DNA of 64,000 bases from Roridomyces roridus (Eukaryota > Basidiomycota > Agaricomycetes > Agaricales > Mycenaceae). The notes under the pieces are model-generated. The model worked only from the letters and a program-made list of their open reading frames with translations, had not been told where the DNA came from and ran no database searches. The stretch's first letter is position 1. Each line of letters opens with the position of its first letter. Made by a program: the position numbers and the translations under genes. Shown piece by piece: positions 42,685 through 52,081 of the stretch. Location: the NCBI GenBank assembly GCA_029378245.1, contig JARKIF010000001.1:4154001-4218000 (forward strand). The letters run 5' to 3'.

Positions 42685-42751
42685 ACTGTTTAAAAAACAG
42701 GAATCGTACCTGCCATGCGCAGCAATGGCCTCAACAGCCAGGTATTGAGAG

Positions 42752-43386
42752 ATGATGGCGGTGGGACGAAAGCGATTTTGATGCCAAGTGCGATTTCGTC
42801 TTTTGATCAACTTTTGATTCTGACCTCGATGGACGGCGGCGGACGCGCTCCCAGACGAACTCGTGGATCATCTGCTCCTTCCTTCCTGCACTTATAGTCT
42901 CGTTTTCTATTGCATCGCCACTTCAAGATCGATATCACCACACTTGCTTTTTCGGTTTCTCGCAGTCCGACGTGCAAGCCGGCACCGTCAAGCCCGCGCT
43001 CACGGACTCGCTCCACCTCACTCTTTTGTGGCACATATCTGGCCTATCCCACGACTCGTGTGCTTCAGAGGCCTCTGGCTCCGAGGGACTGCAAAGGAGG
43101 AGCAGGCGCAGCCGGGGTCCGTCGCTCGATTTGCACGTTCGGCGTCGATCCTCGCCGCGACGAGCACAAGGAGTTGTCCATCGAGACACGCCTTACGGAA
43201 ACTTGGGCATGCCTTACTGGGACACCAGACGGCTCCAGGTGCTACCGGATAACATTCAGCACTGTAGACCAAACCCTCGCAATGCGAGATTTGCGTATTT
43301 ACTATTCACTGCCATTCAGGGTAGGGATTGGCCTTGAGGCAAAGATCGACTGGGAACCGTCTCTCAAGATTTCAAAAAAACCCTAG
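42752..43386 (+). pseudogene. F-box locus I, heavily degraded
   Basis: An ATG at 42829 aligns with MDALPDELVD of B and E but is followed by a 10-bp insertion. Further on, fragments in shifting frames match the cluster: VQAGTVK.ALTDSLHLTL, GLSHDSCASEAS, then ELSIETRLTETWACL and IDWEPSLKISK near the end. Large internal parts are missing, and similarity stops at 43386. The upstream 42752-42790 stretch matches the B upstream region, and its outer promoter now lies left of the Helitron at about 33440-33559. Confidence 0.6.
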
Positions 43387-43594
43387 TCCTCTTTTCTTCC
43401 ACTCGGGGTACAAGATAATTTAATTGAGAACGTGATAGCGCTGGGCATCAAACCTGCTTTCCTCCTACCCTCATCATCTTGGATACCCCTGTCTGGTCTC
43501 ACATCGTCTGCTGGATTCTGCTACTAGCCAACACCCCAGAAACTGTATTGGGTTTCGTGTGCGTCTTGCCCCAATATAATTGTTGCATTACCTG

Positions 43595-45268
43595 ATGATT
43601 CCCTCAAGACCGATGGAAGACTTGCCAGACAAATTGCTAGATCGCATCTGCTCCTTCATGGACAGAGACAAGATATGCAAGACTATACACATATCCTCCA
43701 GCTTTAGACGTGTCACATCCACCCGCTTGCTTTCCTGGCTGGGCATCTCACAATCCGACGTCCAATCCGGTACAGTGAAACTCGCGCTCTCAGACTCACT
43801 CCACCTCATCGTTTTCGTGGCCCACATATGCGCAATCCAGAGGCTTGAGTGCTTCGAGAACTCAGGCAATATGCCCGCAACGGAGTTTCAGCGACTAGCT
43901 CTCATATTGGGCGCAGTTGCGCCGATTCCAGACATCTACATCTACGACAGATTGAAACCTGAGGGGCAATGGAAGGACTTTAAATCACGCCCTCGGTCTC
44001 TTCTCACCAACCTCCCGCAAACTGCCACAGACACCCTGCTGGTTGTTTGGGATGATTCGATTCATCTTTCCCGCCCGAGTCTCTCCGGAGGACCATCCCC
44101 GCCAGATTGGCTTCTTCCCAGACCCGAATTAGGTCCGATTATAGTCCAAACTTGCGCCCTTATGGTGACGCTTCCAATCTATACCGTCCTCATACCAGTC
44201 AACTCCTGCCTACTCCTGGGATGGGTATTTCGTCGAGTGTCGGGGCACAAATGGTCGACGGCAGAGCGGATATCGAAAGATATTCATCTCATCGCTTCGC
44301 GTGGGGATATACACGTCCAGAGCCTTTCGACGAAGTACACGGTGATGACTTGCAAACAGTCTGTGTGGGACCATTTCTTCATCAAGCCTCTGCTCGGCGT
44401 CCCCGATGCGGTTCACTCGTTGTTCCTCGCCTCTCTCGACCTCAGGTCCACGAACATAACAGTGGAGTCGGGGAGCAATGTCGCATTTGCCGACCTCGTG
44501 GCTTTTGTAGCCCGCCACGAGAATTTGCTCACCCTCGCCTGCGCACCGAATTCCATTCGGCCTTCCTCGCTGAAATCAACCTTGCCTTCTCACATCTCCA
44601 GCAAGATAGTGCATCTCGGTGCACCCGCCTCTTACATGCCCCATCTCCTCTCACTCACTCCGCGCGTCGAGCGGGTATACCTTTCCTTCCCCTCAATCTC
44701 GACTTGGCTGTCAATGCTCTCCATCGGACCACCGGTCTTTGACTACGCCGCCTATTGCACGGCACTCACCGCCATCGCTCAGCTTATGGGATCGCGCGTT
44801 TATGCCATGTCGTTAACCTTCGACCTGACCGCTACGAATCTTCCGTGGCAACCAGGGGCCAGCAAGGAGCCGCAGCCCGAGACGCAGCTCCATGGCGTTG
44901 AGCACCTCATGCTTTGCACCATTGACCTCAACGAAAACATCTGCCGCGCCGCCACGATTCGTGCGCTCACGCCGTGGCTAGCTCGTTTCCCGAGCTTGCG
45001 GCGGGTGTCGTTCGAGAAGGTTGAGGGCATGTGGTACGATGAAGCTTGCGAGTTGAAGGATGGGATTGTTGCGGTGTGTCCTCAAATGAATGGTGCTGAG
45101 CATGTTCTTTTTGAGATTGAGTGGAAGGAACGGATTGGGAATGATGAACTTGATCTAGTTGCCGAATCTTTCGATACCACCTTATGCTGGGGGGGTGATA
45201 TATCAGTCGCTTGTAATGGTCGAAGAGCCGTGGAATATGAGCGACCCCTAGTTACGGATGCCTTCTGA
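43595..45268 (+). CDS. F-box protein J with transposon-derived C-terminus
   Basis: ATG 43595 (MIPSRPMEDL) or ATG 43613 (MEDLPDKLLDRICSFM) starts a frame that is full length relative to A, to which it is very close. It has the F-box, HLIVFVAHICAIQRLECF block, hydrophobic segment (CALMVTLPIYTVLIPVNSCLLLGW) and PWLARFPSLRRVSFEK. At 45178 it runs into copy 2 of the 3.3-kb TIR element, and the last 30 or so codons (TLCWGGDIS...TDAF) are transposon sequence. Without the insert the frame would end four codons later (SFDTSIS then TGA). The F-box and LRR-like parts are intact, so a near-full-length chimeric protein is possible. Its polyadenylation signal would have to come from the element. Confidence 0.7.
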   Translation: MIPSRPMEDLPDKLLDRICSFMDRDKICKTIHISSSFRRVTSTRLLSWLGISQSDVQSGTVKLALSDSLHLIVFVAHICAIQRLECFENSGNMPATEFQRLALILGAVAPIPDIYIYDRLKPEGQWKDFKSRPRSLLTNLPQTATDTLLVVWDDSIHLSRPSLSGGPSPPDWLLPRPELGPIIVQTCALMVTLPIYTVLIPVNSCLLLGWVFRRVSGHKWSTAERISKDIHLIASRGDIHVQSLSTKYTVMTCKQSVWDHFFIKPLLGVPDAVHSLFLASLDLRSTNITVESGSNVAFADLVAFVARHENLLTLACAPNSIRPSSLKSTLPSHISSKIVHLGAPASYMPHLLSLTPRVERVYLSFPSISTWLSMLSIGPPVFDYAAYCTALTAIAQLMGSRVYAMSLTFDLTATNLPWQPGASKEPQPETQLHGVEHLMLCTIDLNENICRAATIRALTPWLARFPSLRRVSFEKVEGMWYDEACELKDGIVAVCPQMNGAEHVLFEIEWKERIGNDELDLVAESFDTTLCWGGDISVACNGRRAVEYERPLVTDAF

Positions 45269-48200
45269 TGTATCAGCCTGCCTGTCGGCTAGCATTGGTT
45301 CACGTGTGACGAATACCCACGTGGGTCCTGCCCACAGCAACCAACAACCTGTGTACACCGTGCTCGGCAGTGAGCAGCGAGATCGGAATGCTTATGTAAA
45401 ATTTCCCCTTTCGGCGACAGCGTCGAAACACCAGTCGACGTCGCCATCAGCAGTGACCACAATTGGAGAAAGAATAAAATCCGATAAATTACGAAAAAAA
45501 ATGGAGCTTGTGCACTACAACAGGTGTTCCACGGGCTCTAAAATATACGGCATTTGCGCCAACGGGCCGTCTAATAAAGGCCACACATCAGAATCCCATC
45601 CCCGCGCGGCGCCTACACTCCCTAGTTGCGGGACATGCCCTGCATAACGGGGGCGGCAACAGCCAGGAAAGGCCCCTCATGCCCCCGGTCCATCGACGCC
45701 CAGATAAACCCGATTGCAAGCCGAATGTAGCGGCATGCTCACTGCGCTACCCTTCACCCCACGCGATCAGCCTAAGCGAGCATGCCTGGATGCCGTCCGC
45801 GACGGTCAGCATGCTGGATTCAAACGAGCTCCTCGCGCGTGCGAAACAGCGTCGCCGGTCCCGAAAGGAGATCAGGCCAGTACGCCGCTGCACACTGCTC
45901 GGTATTGAATTTCAGCTGGAGAGGCGCGAGGGCGAGGGCGAGGGCGAGGGCGGTACGACGTCGAGATGTAGGTGGCCGAGCAGTCAATGATGACTCGTGC
46001 AGAGCGGCGTGCGCTCGTGGAAAGTGGCGAGCAATTCATGCCCTCCCGTTCATTGCTGCCCATTAGTGGCGCAGAGCGCAGCGAAACGAGCCTGGGCCGG
46101 TCGACGCGCGAGATGGAGGAGGGAGGGAGGAACGAGGAATGCGACCCGGAGTCTGGTCGACCGCATGACATGTAGCTGTGCCGTCGGGGTTGATAAATAG
46201 CTCTGGAAAGACGGAGAACGTATAGGGATAAACCAGGACGGGCGTAGGAGGGAGTGCGGCCGAAGATGGGTGATTGAAAGCGCTGGATGGGCCGCGAATC
46301 ACAGCGCATATATCCACCGGACGGATGGCAGAACTAGACGCCATGAGAGCGACGCAGACACGCTCTAGGGAGCGTAGACAGGATATCTATGAGTGCACGA
46401 GTCTCAAGCGAGAGGAGGACGGTGCCAGCAGACGCACCTTTGACTCGTTCCATCGAAAACTAGATCCGCCCCTCCTGCACTCGAATTCCAGCCAAAAGTC
46501 GGGAAACTCGAGATATGGCGACCTGAAACGTATCCAGGTCGGACTACAACAGTTTGAGGTGAAGGGACAGGTGAGTGAGTCGGTGTTGTCGTGGTGGTCG
46601 TGTGGAGAGACATTTGTAACGCTGTCACACGTCTCCGGCCGATATTGCCGATGGACACTAACTGAATGTTCACTTTATTTTGAATCCCTCTTCCACTCAA
46701 TTTACATTCTGAGTCGGTGGAAAGCTTTGAATTTAAGAGCCAAATCAGCTCATATGCTTCGGATGGAGCAGACTACAACAATACATCCGAACGAGCATCG
46801 GTATACTTTGGCAGGGCATCACAGCGAGTCACTAACAGGAAAATTGAGCCGTCGAGCCTCAACAAATCGGTTTTATGGGGACATGTGAGTGGAAGAAATA
46901 CTCCAGGTGACTAGCCAATCCCGAATATATGAGAAGTCCGCGGGAGGTGGGACCGGGGGTGAAGTTGGAATGTTGAATCCTGATTGTGGGTGGTAGCAGT
47001 GTTCAACCTTATACAACTGCCGTCGACTTTCCGACACACTTGGTGCACCCACCCACTGTCTCCTTGATTTCGGTGTCTCTCTTCAAAGGCAAGTAGATCT
47101 CACAAACTGAATGCTGACATCGTTCCATTGGAGCCCAAGAAAGAAAGGTACAAGGGCCAGCTTTCAAAACCATCAAAAGGTGTTCTGTGCAATTCATGCC
47201 TACCCGCCGAGACCAAGTGGTATTTCTCTGGATTTTGTATTCATTCACCGAGTACCAGGCTAGAACTGACTAGGAAAAATGCACAGGAGCAGATATCAGG
47301 TGGAATAAACGGGGAAAGTGCGTCAAGGAGGCATAGGATTGATTTATAGACCATTTACAAATTCCCTCTCCCATTCATCGTGACGGTGTGCAACTGCACC
47401 CTCGTTGAACCTGTGAATCTCGACCCCATTCGCCTCGCCGCCGTTGATCCTGATCGGGTCCGTAATCGAAAAAAAAGCCGGGGATGCCGCATACAAATTG
47501 TTGAGCATAGTCGTGGTGCCGCGTTGAAGATAATTGCTTGCTCATTCCGTCTCCCCAGAACAGGATTCGTCTCGGCATTCGAACCGGGAACCGTGTGAGC
47601 CGAACAAAACCAGTGCGAAAACGGTGAGGGTTCAACGAACAAAAAAAGGGCGGCAGGGAGCGCAGAGCAGGGAATCGAGAGGAGGGCGAGTCAATTTCAG
47701 GATCAACCCACAGAACGAACTTCGGTTGCGTGGGGCACAGAGGAATTCAGAATTATGGACCCGGGTGTGGATGAGCAACAGAAATGGGCACAGCCGAGCG
47801 GCGCAGGCAGTCAGATGTGTGGAGGAAGTAGTATAACAATTATGCTGTGATTGGAAGAAAAGGGCTGCGTGCAGGCAGGAGCTAGAGCCAGCAGTTTTCG
47901 CTCATTCGTCCAAGATCGGATCCGTGAGGGTTTTGCCCGAGAAACGAAGGAAACAGGTGTCCTCGCAGAGAGTGGGAAAGCCCAATAGTGGAGAGAGTGC
48001 ATGTCGGCGCACACTGAGGCGGATACCGACCAATCGCCGGCGCCCCAGATTCCAGCCAGAAGCAGATGATTCCAGTGGCGAAAACTGGCTACGATGGCGG
48101 TGGCGGCAAGCAAGAAATAATCCCAGGAGCGCATAGGACCAAGCCTAGCGCAGCCAGCGGGGGATGGGGAGCGGGAGGGAGCGGGGAGCGGGAAGCGGGA

Positions 48201-48511
48201 GGAACCGAATGCAAGCGGCGGCGCCATGGAAGCGAGAAGATACCCCGATCCTAACAAGTGTAGATATGGTACCCAAATTGGAATCTGGATCCGAGTGCAC
48301 GGACCAGGCGCGCGGCGCACGCGCGCTGATGGCGGTCTTGGCGGTCGAACGATGAGCGAGCATGGCGGCCGCTTGCCTGGGAAGCTAGGCTTAGATCATC
48401 CGATGGTGTCATCCCCACATCAGTGGCTTCCGCTTATCAGCGGTCGCTCATATACCACGCCCCTTCGACCATTAGCGAAGACTTGATGTATCAAATCCCC
48501 ACTATGGCCTG
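45178..48511 (+). mobile_element. 3334-bp TIR transposon, copy 2 (non-autonomous)
   Basis: 7-bp direct repeats TCGATAC (45171-45177 and 48512-48518) flank ends CACCTTATGC... and ...GCATAGTGG-type CACTATGGCCTG. It is the same element as 19461-22793 in inverted orientation. The differences I noticed are a 2-base CT repeat, a 4-base TTCT insertion, one base in a T run, and a few substitutions, which account for the 1-bp length difference. No transposase is visible. It is inserted in the last codons of F-box J. Confidence 0.85.
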
Positions 48512-48967
48512 TCGATACATCGATATCTTGAATCAGAATCTTGATTGAACTGGGCTACAAAGGCCAGCAGGGCTGGAGTTGAACATTGGTGGGTGATAAC
48601 AACTATCAACAAGCTTCAACGAAAGCCGTTCTTCCATGTAATACGTATATTAGCGGAGATCTACATTCGGTAAGAAATTTCCCAAGATAGCTCTGTCAAC
48701 GTACAAGATTCATGCCGGTACAATAAAATGTTATAAGAACAATTAGATCTCTGCAAACTTTGGAAATGAATACCACCCACAGCTCCTTCGTCCCTTCCTC
48801 GCCGGGCCCCTGCTTGGCAGTGCTTGCCCCGAAAGGCTCCCACCCCTCCTTTCAACCAACTTTCAACTGCGGCAATCCCAAGCGTCAACCGCGACTCTTC
48901 TGGATGCGAGCGTATTCCACAGCCCTCCCCCTTCAAGCATCGCACACTATCAGTGGCCATCCGTCAT

Positions 48968-50533
48968 TCACCAACCGTCCCGCATCTCGTCATCATCCGC
49001 AATCTCAAAAGCGACATCCCCAGCACCGATCATCCCAGGGCATACAGAAGCAATCGCCGCCGCTACCTGGAGACGCTCGTCGTGCCTTATCGCCTCGACG
49101 GAGTCCTTGTCGAATGACACGCGCTGCAGGCTCGGGAAGCGAGCTAACCACGGTAGGAGCGCACGGATCGTGGAGGAGCTATATACGTAGCCGCTGTACT
49201 GTTTGGCCTTGGTGCAACGGAGCATGAGGTGCTCGACGCGGTGGAGCTGCGTCTCGGGCTCTGGATCGTCCGAACTGGCCTCCATTTCCCAGGGAAGATG
49301 CGCAGCGGCGAGGTTGAAAGTGAAAGATAAAGCGAGATCGTGCCACCCCGGGAGGCGAGCGATGGCTTCAAGGGCCGTGCAATATGCAAAGAAGTTGAAG
49401 ATCCCTGGTCCGATCAGCCTATTCGAGACGGATAGGAATGAAAGGTATATTCGCTCAACGCGCGGAGCCAGTGGAAGGAGGTGGGGGATGTCTGAGGCTT
49501 GTGCTGAAAGATGCGCTATTTTGCTGGGGACGTGATACTGAGAAGACGAGCTGGATATCAAGTCCCGAATCGAGTTCTGTCCACAGTCGAGGCTGTGAAG
49601 ATGATTCTGGCGGGATACGAAGGTGGCCAGGTCGGCCAACGTCAAATTCCTCCCCGCTTCCACCGTGGCATGAATAAACTGGAAGTCAAGAGACGCGAGG
49701 AGAGCCGAGTAAACCGATTCAGAGACCCCGTTCAGAGGCTCCATCCTGAAGTGATTGGAGGCTTCGGATTCTCTGTAGGTGACCAGCGTGTGCTTGTTTG
49801 GCAGACGCTGGAGGTGTAGCCCTCCGTGAAACCAGATGGGGTCAACGTCGGTGGATATACGCTCTTGGACCGACCATCCCGGTCCAAAGACTCGAAGAAC
49901 TACACAGCGAATAATCGTGTATAAGTTGTATAGTGCCAGTCTAAGGCACATCAGAATGGCGGAGAACCCTCTGGCAAGAATTCCGGGCGGAGTTGATTGG
50001 GGGTGGCTGTATATGGGAGGAATGCCTGTCGGAGGAGGTCCTGCACGGGGCCTAGACACATGAACGGGTATGGAAAGGGAAGCGGAAAATAGTGTTGTCC
50101 AGGGCAAAATAATCAAGAGCGTGTCCGTGGCGGTGTGCGGGATGTAGGCGAGGAGATACAGAACGAGCGAGTCCCTCTGTTGCCCCTCTTTCAATCTATC
50201 GTGGATCAAGATGTCTGGAATGGGCGCTGTCGCACCAAGGATGAGAGCCAATCGCTGGAGCTCGGATACGTGCATGTCCCAGCTGTGCTGGAAACACTCC
50301 AGCCGTTGGATTGGGCATATGTGGGCAACGAAAAGTATGAGGTTGAGTGAGCCGGACAGATCAAGCTTCACAGTGCCGCCTCGAACGTCGGACTGCGAGA
50401 TGCCCAACCGAACGAGCAGGTGGGGCGATGCGACGCGTCGGAGGCTGGAAGATACATGCATGGTCTTGCAGAGTGACTTTCTGTCCATGACAGAGCAGAT
50501 GCGATCCAATAACTCCTCCGGGAGGTCTTTCAT
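48968..50533 (-). CDS. F-box protein K
   Basis: Intact single exon of 521 residues from ATG 50533 (MKDLPEELLDRICSVM); the long upstream extension of the frame has no ATG and is the leader. F-box at residues about 3-45, HLILFVAHICPIQRLECF-like block (NLILFVAHICPIQRLECFQH), hydrophobic segment (FSAILMCLRLALYNLYTII) and LRR-like strands with PWLARFPSLQRVSFDKD. Groups with F and H. Upstream is the palindromic module at 50695-50757. Probably functional. Confidence 0.75.
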   Translation of the reverse strand: MKDLPEELLDRICSVMDRKSLCKTMHVSSSLRRVASPHLLVRLGISQSDVRGGTVKLDLSGSLNLILFVAHICPIQRLECFQHSWDMHVSELQRLALILGATAPIPDILIHDRLKEGQQRDSLVLYLLAYIPHTATDTLLIILPWTTLFSASLSIPVHVSRPRAGPPPTGIPPIYSHPQSTPPGILARGFSAILMCLRLALYNLYTIIRCVVLRVFGPGWSVQERISTDVDPIWFHGGLHLQRLPNKHTLVTYRESEASNHFRMEPLNGVSESVYSALLASLDFQFIHATVEAGRNLTLADLATFVSRQNHLHSLDCGQNSIRDLISSSSSQYHVPSKIAHLSAQASDIPHLLPLAPRVERIYLSFLSVSNRLIGPGIFNFFAYCTALEAIARLPGWHDLALSFTFNLAAAHLPWEMEASSDDPEPETQLHRVEHLMLRCTKAKQYSGYVYSSSTIRALLPWLARFPSLQRVSFDKDSVEAIRHDERLQVAAAIASVCPGMIGAGDVAFEIADDDEMRDGW

Positions 50534-50691
50534 CGGTCTTAAGGGATTGTGAGTCAATGCAGTGGACCATGGCCAGAACGTACGCAAAGTCCAAGCATTG
50601 TTTCGGAAATGAATTGGGGCGAAATACACGCCGTTTGCCGTGTCGACTAATAGCAAAGCCAGCAGAAGGCATCGTGTGCTCTCAGCTCTGA

Positions 50692-50757
50692 CGGTGGGAA
50701 GGAAAAAAGCGGATTTTGATGATGACGTCAGCGATCAAAATCTGCTTTCTTCCCACT
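50692..50757. promoter_or_regulatory. Palindromic upstream module of locus K
   Basis: TGGGAAGGAAAAAAGCGG and GATTTTGATG are followed by ATGACGTCA and then the reverse complement-like GATCAAAATCTGCTTTCTTCCCA. The centre TGACGTCA is the consensus site of CREB/ATF-type bZIP factors. The arms match those upstream of A, F and J. Confidence 0.5.
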
Positions 50758-51007
50758 CTCATTCAAGCCTCTACACAGTGCAAAATTCGCATACTCTGCT
50801 GGACTTTGCAACCAGCCAACGCTCCAAACAACGTCGATTTCGCTTCCATTCCCCACGGCGCCGTCGAACCGCCGACAGTCGTTCTACTTACTATCCAAAA
50901 GCTGTCTTGAAGGAGCGTGGTGGTAGGAGCCAAGAGTGATTTCGTTTGTCCTTGTTATTTACCGAGCCTGATCATGCCGAGCTCCCTCTATTGTAGACTA
51001 CAGACCG

Positions 51008-52010
51008 TCAAACATCTAAAAAGTCCGAATCCTCCTCTACCAACAAATCTAAAAGACGGAAGAAGGACGCCGCGGGGAAGCCGACGACGTTGTTGTAGTC
51101 CCCATCCACCTTGCGGACTAGAGCGCCTCCACGGGCCTGTTGGGATCTTAGTCGCTAGCATAAGAGAGAGAGGAAGAATTTGTACCTGAATAGCAAAGCC
51201 ACCAGCGACATCCAGCCCTTCCCCGCTCTCGACGTAAGCATCAATGACCTCCCTCGGGTTATCGGCAAAGTAAACTAGAGAACGTTCGTCGATGGAGCTA
51301 GAGATCGGTCAGAAAACGAGTCGGTCGAGACACCCAGGACAGTCACCGTGTCATATAACCCGGGGAAGTCAATATCGGATACACTGATCGACGGTCGGTC
51401 AGTCGATGGGTGAAGTGGGCAGGGAGGCAGGCATGAGACGCACCAACGACAAGGCCTGTAACCACCTCGCAGACACCACCATTCAGATCCAAGAGCATCC
51501 GCCGATTGTCGTCCTTGGAGCTCGGCTTCTCGAGGAGTTCTTGCGTCACACCGGGGAGCAAGGAGAAGGACGTCTGCTCCGTCGATGGCTGCGCGTGCGT
51601 GAGGACGACGGTGTCGGCGGCGATGACGAGGTCTGGTGGGTTCTCCGGGTCAGCTTGCTTGATAAAGTCGACATTGAACGAGTGTAGACGGGACTTTGAA
51701 GAGGGACGCACCACTAGCCGCTCGTACACTTCGATTGCTTTGTGAGAGGCGGTGGCCACCGGATACTCGTGGATGTTCTGGAAAGAGTTGACGTCGAGGT
51801 CTTCTTCAAATGTAGATGGCACGATTTCGGGCGCCAGACCCTGGAACATCCCTCAGCTTGCTCGTCGTCAGAGATGATGAGGGGCGGTACATGGACGCTG
51901 AGGATGTCCTTCCGGCGGGGGCTAGCGGATGCGAGTATGATTCTTTTGCCAGTGAGCTTCTTGATAGCTGGTGTCTTGAGGGCATGAGGGAGGACGCAGG
52001 AGGAGGACAT
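51008..52010 (-). CDS. Maf-like nucleotide pyrophosphatase
   Basis: ATG 52010 opens MSSSCVLPHALKTPAIKKL, then the Maf signature ASASPRRKDIL. The spliced frame continues through APEIVPSTFEEDLD, HEYPVATASHKA, NPPDLVIAADTVV (catalytic Asp), ELLEKP, LLDLNGGVCEVVTGL, YPILTSPGY, LVYFADNPREVI, GEGLDVAGGFAIQ and DGDYNNVVGFPAASFF, to TGA at 51008-51010. These are all Maf/HAM1-like landmarks. The enzyme hydrolyses non-canonical nucleoside triphosphates (dTTP, UTP and modified bases in studied members) to monophosphates in the cytosol. I place introns at about 51718-51665, 51460-51393, 51348-51300 and 51186-51138. The first junction, after KDIL, has no good GT donor and is unresolved (a GC donor is possible). 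Divergent from HUS1. Confidence 0.85.
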
Positions 52011-52081
52011 AGTGGCCGAGAAAGAGACGCGTTGATGGCTGATGTAATCCATCACGCCTGCTTCCTGCACTCATCTCGTCC
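52011..52081. promoter_or_regulatory. 71-bp bidirectional promoter between Maf-like gene and HUS1
   Basis: The two start codons are only 71 bp apart on opposite strands, so core promoter elements must be shared or overlap the coding regions. No TATA box is evident. Confidence 0.6.

Larger units (their letters stand above)
33560..42708 (+). mobile_element. Helitron2-like rolling-circle transposon
   Basis: Short inverted termini TACGATTCCT (33560-33569) and AGGAATCGTA (42699-42708) bound the element. Each end carries a hairpin: an 11-bp stem at 33562-33587 and CTGTTT-AAA-AAACAG at 42686-42700. Hairpins at both ends plus short inverted repeats are the layout described for Helitron2/Helentron elements, unlike canonical Helitrons with TC...CTRR ends. 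The Rep/helicase frame stops two bases before the 3' hairpin. The true 3' terminus may lie a few bases past 42708. Between 33590 and 34390 I see no clear gene. Flanking DNA on both sides is homologous to the B-C promoter spacer, so the element split the promoter of locus I from its body. Confidence 0.7.

Noticed and set aside
42661..42712. Canonical Helitron 3' end (hairpin followed by CTRR)
   Set aside because: The base group after the hairpin is GAATCGTACCTGC, with no CTRR at the usual distance; the inverted termini fit a Helitron2-type end better.
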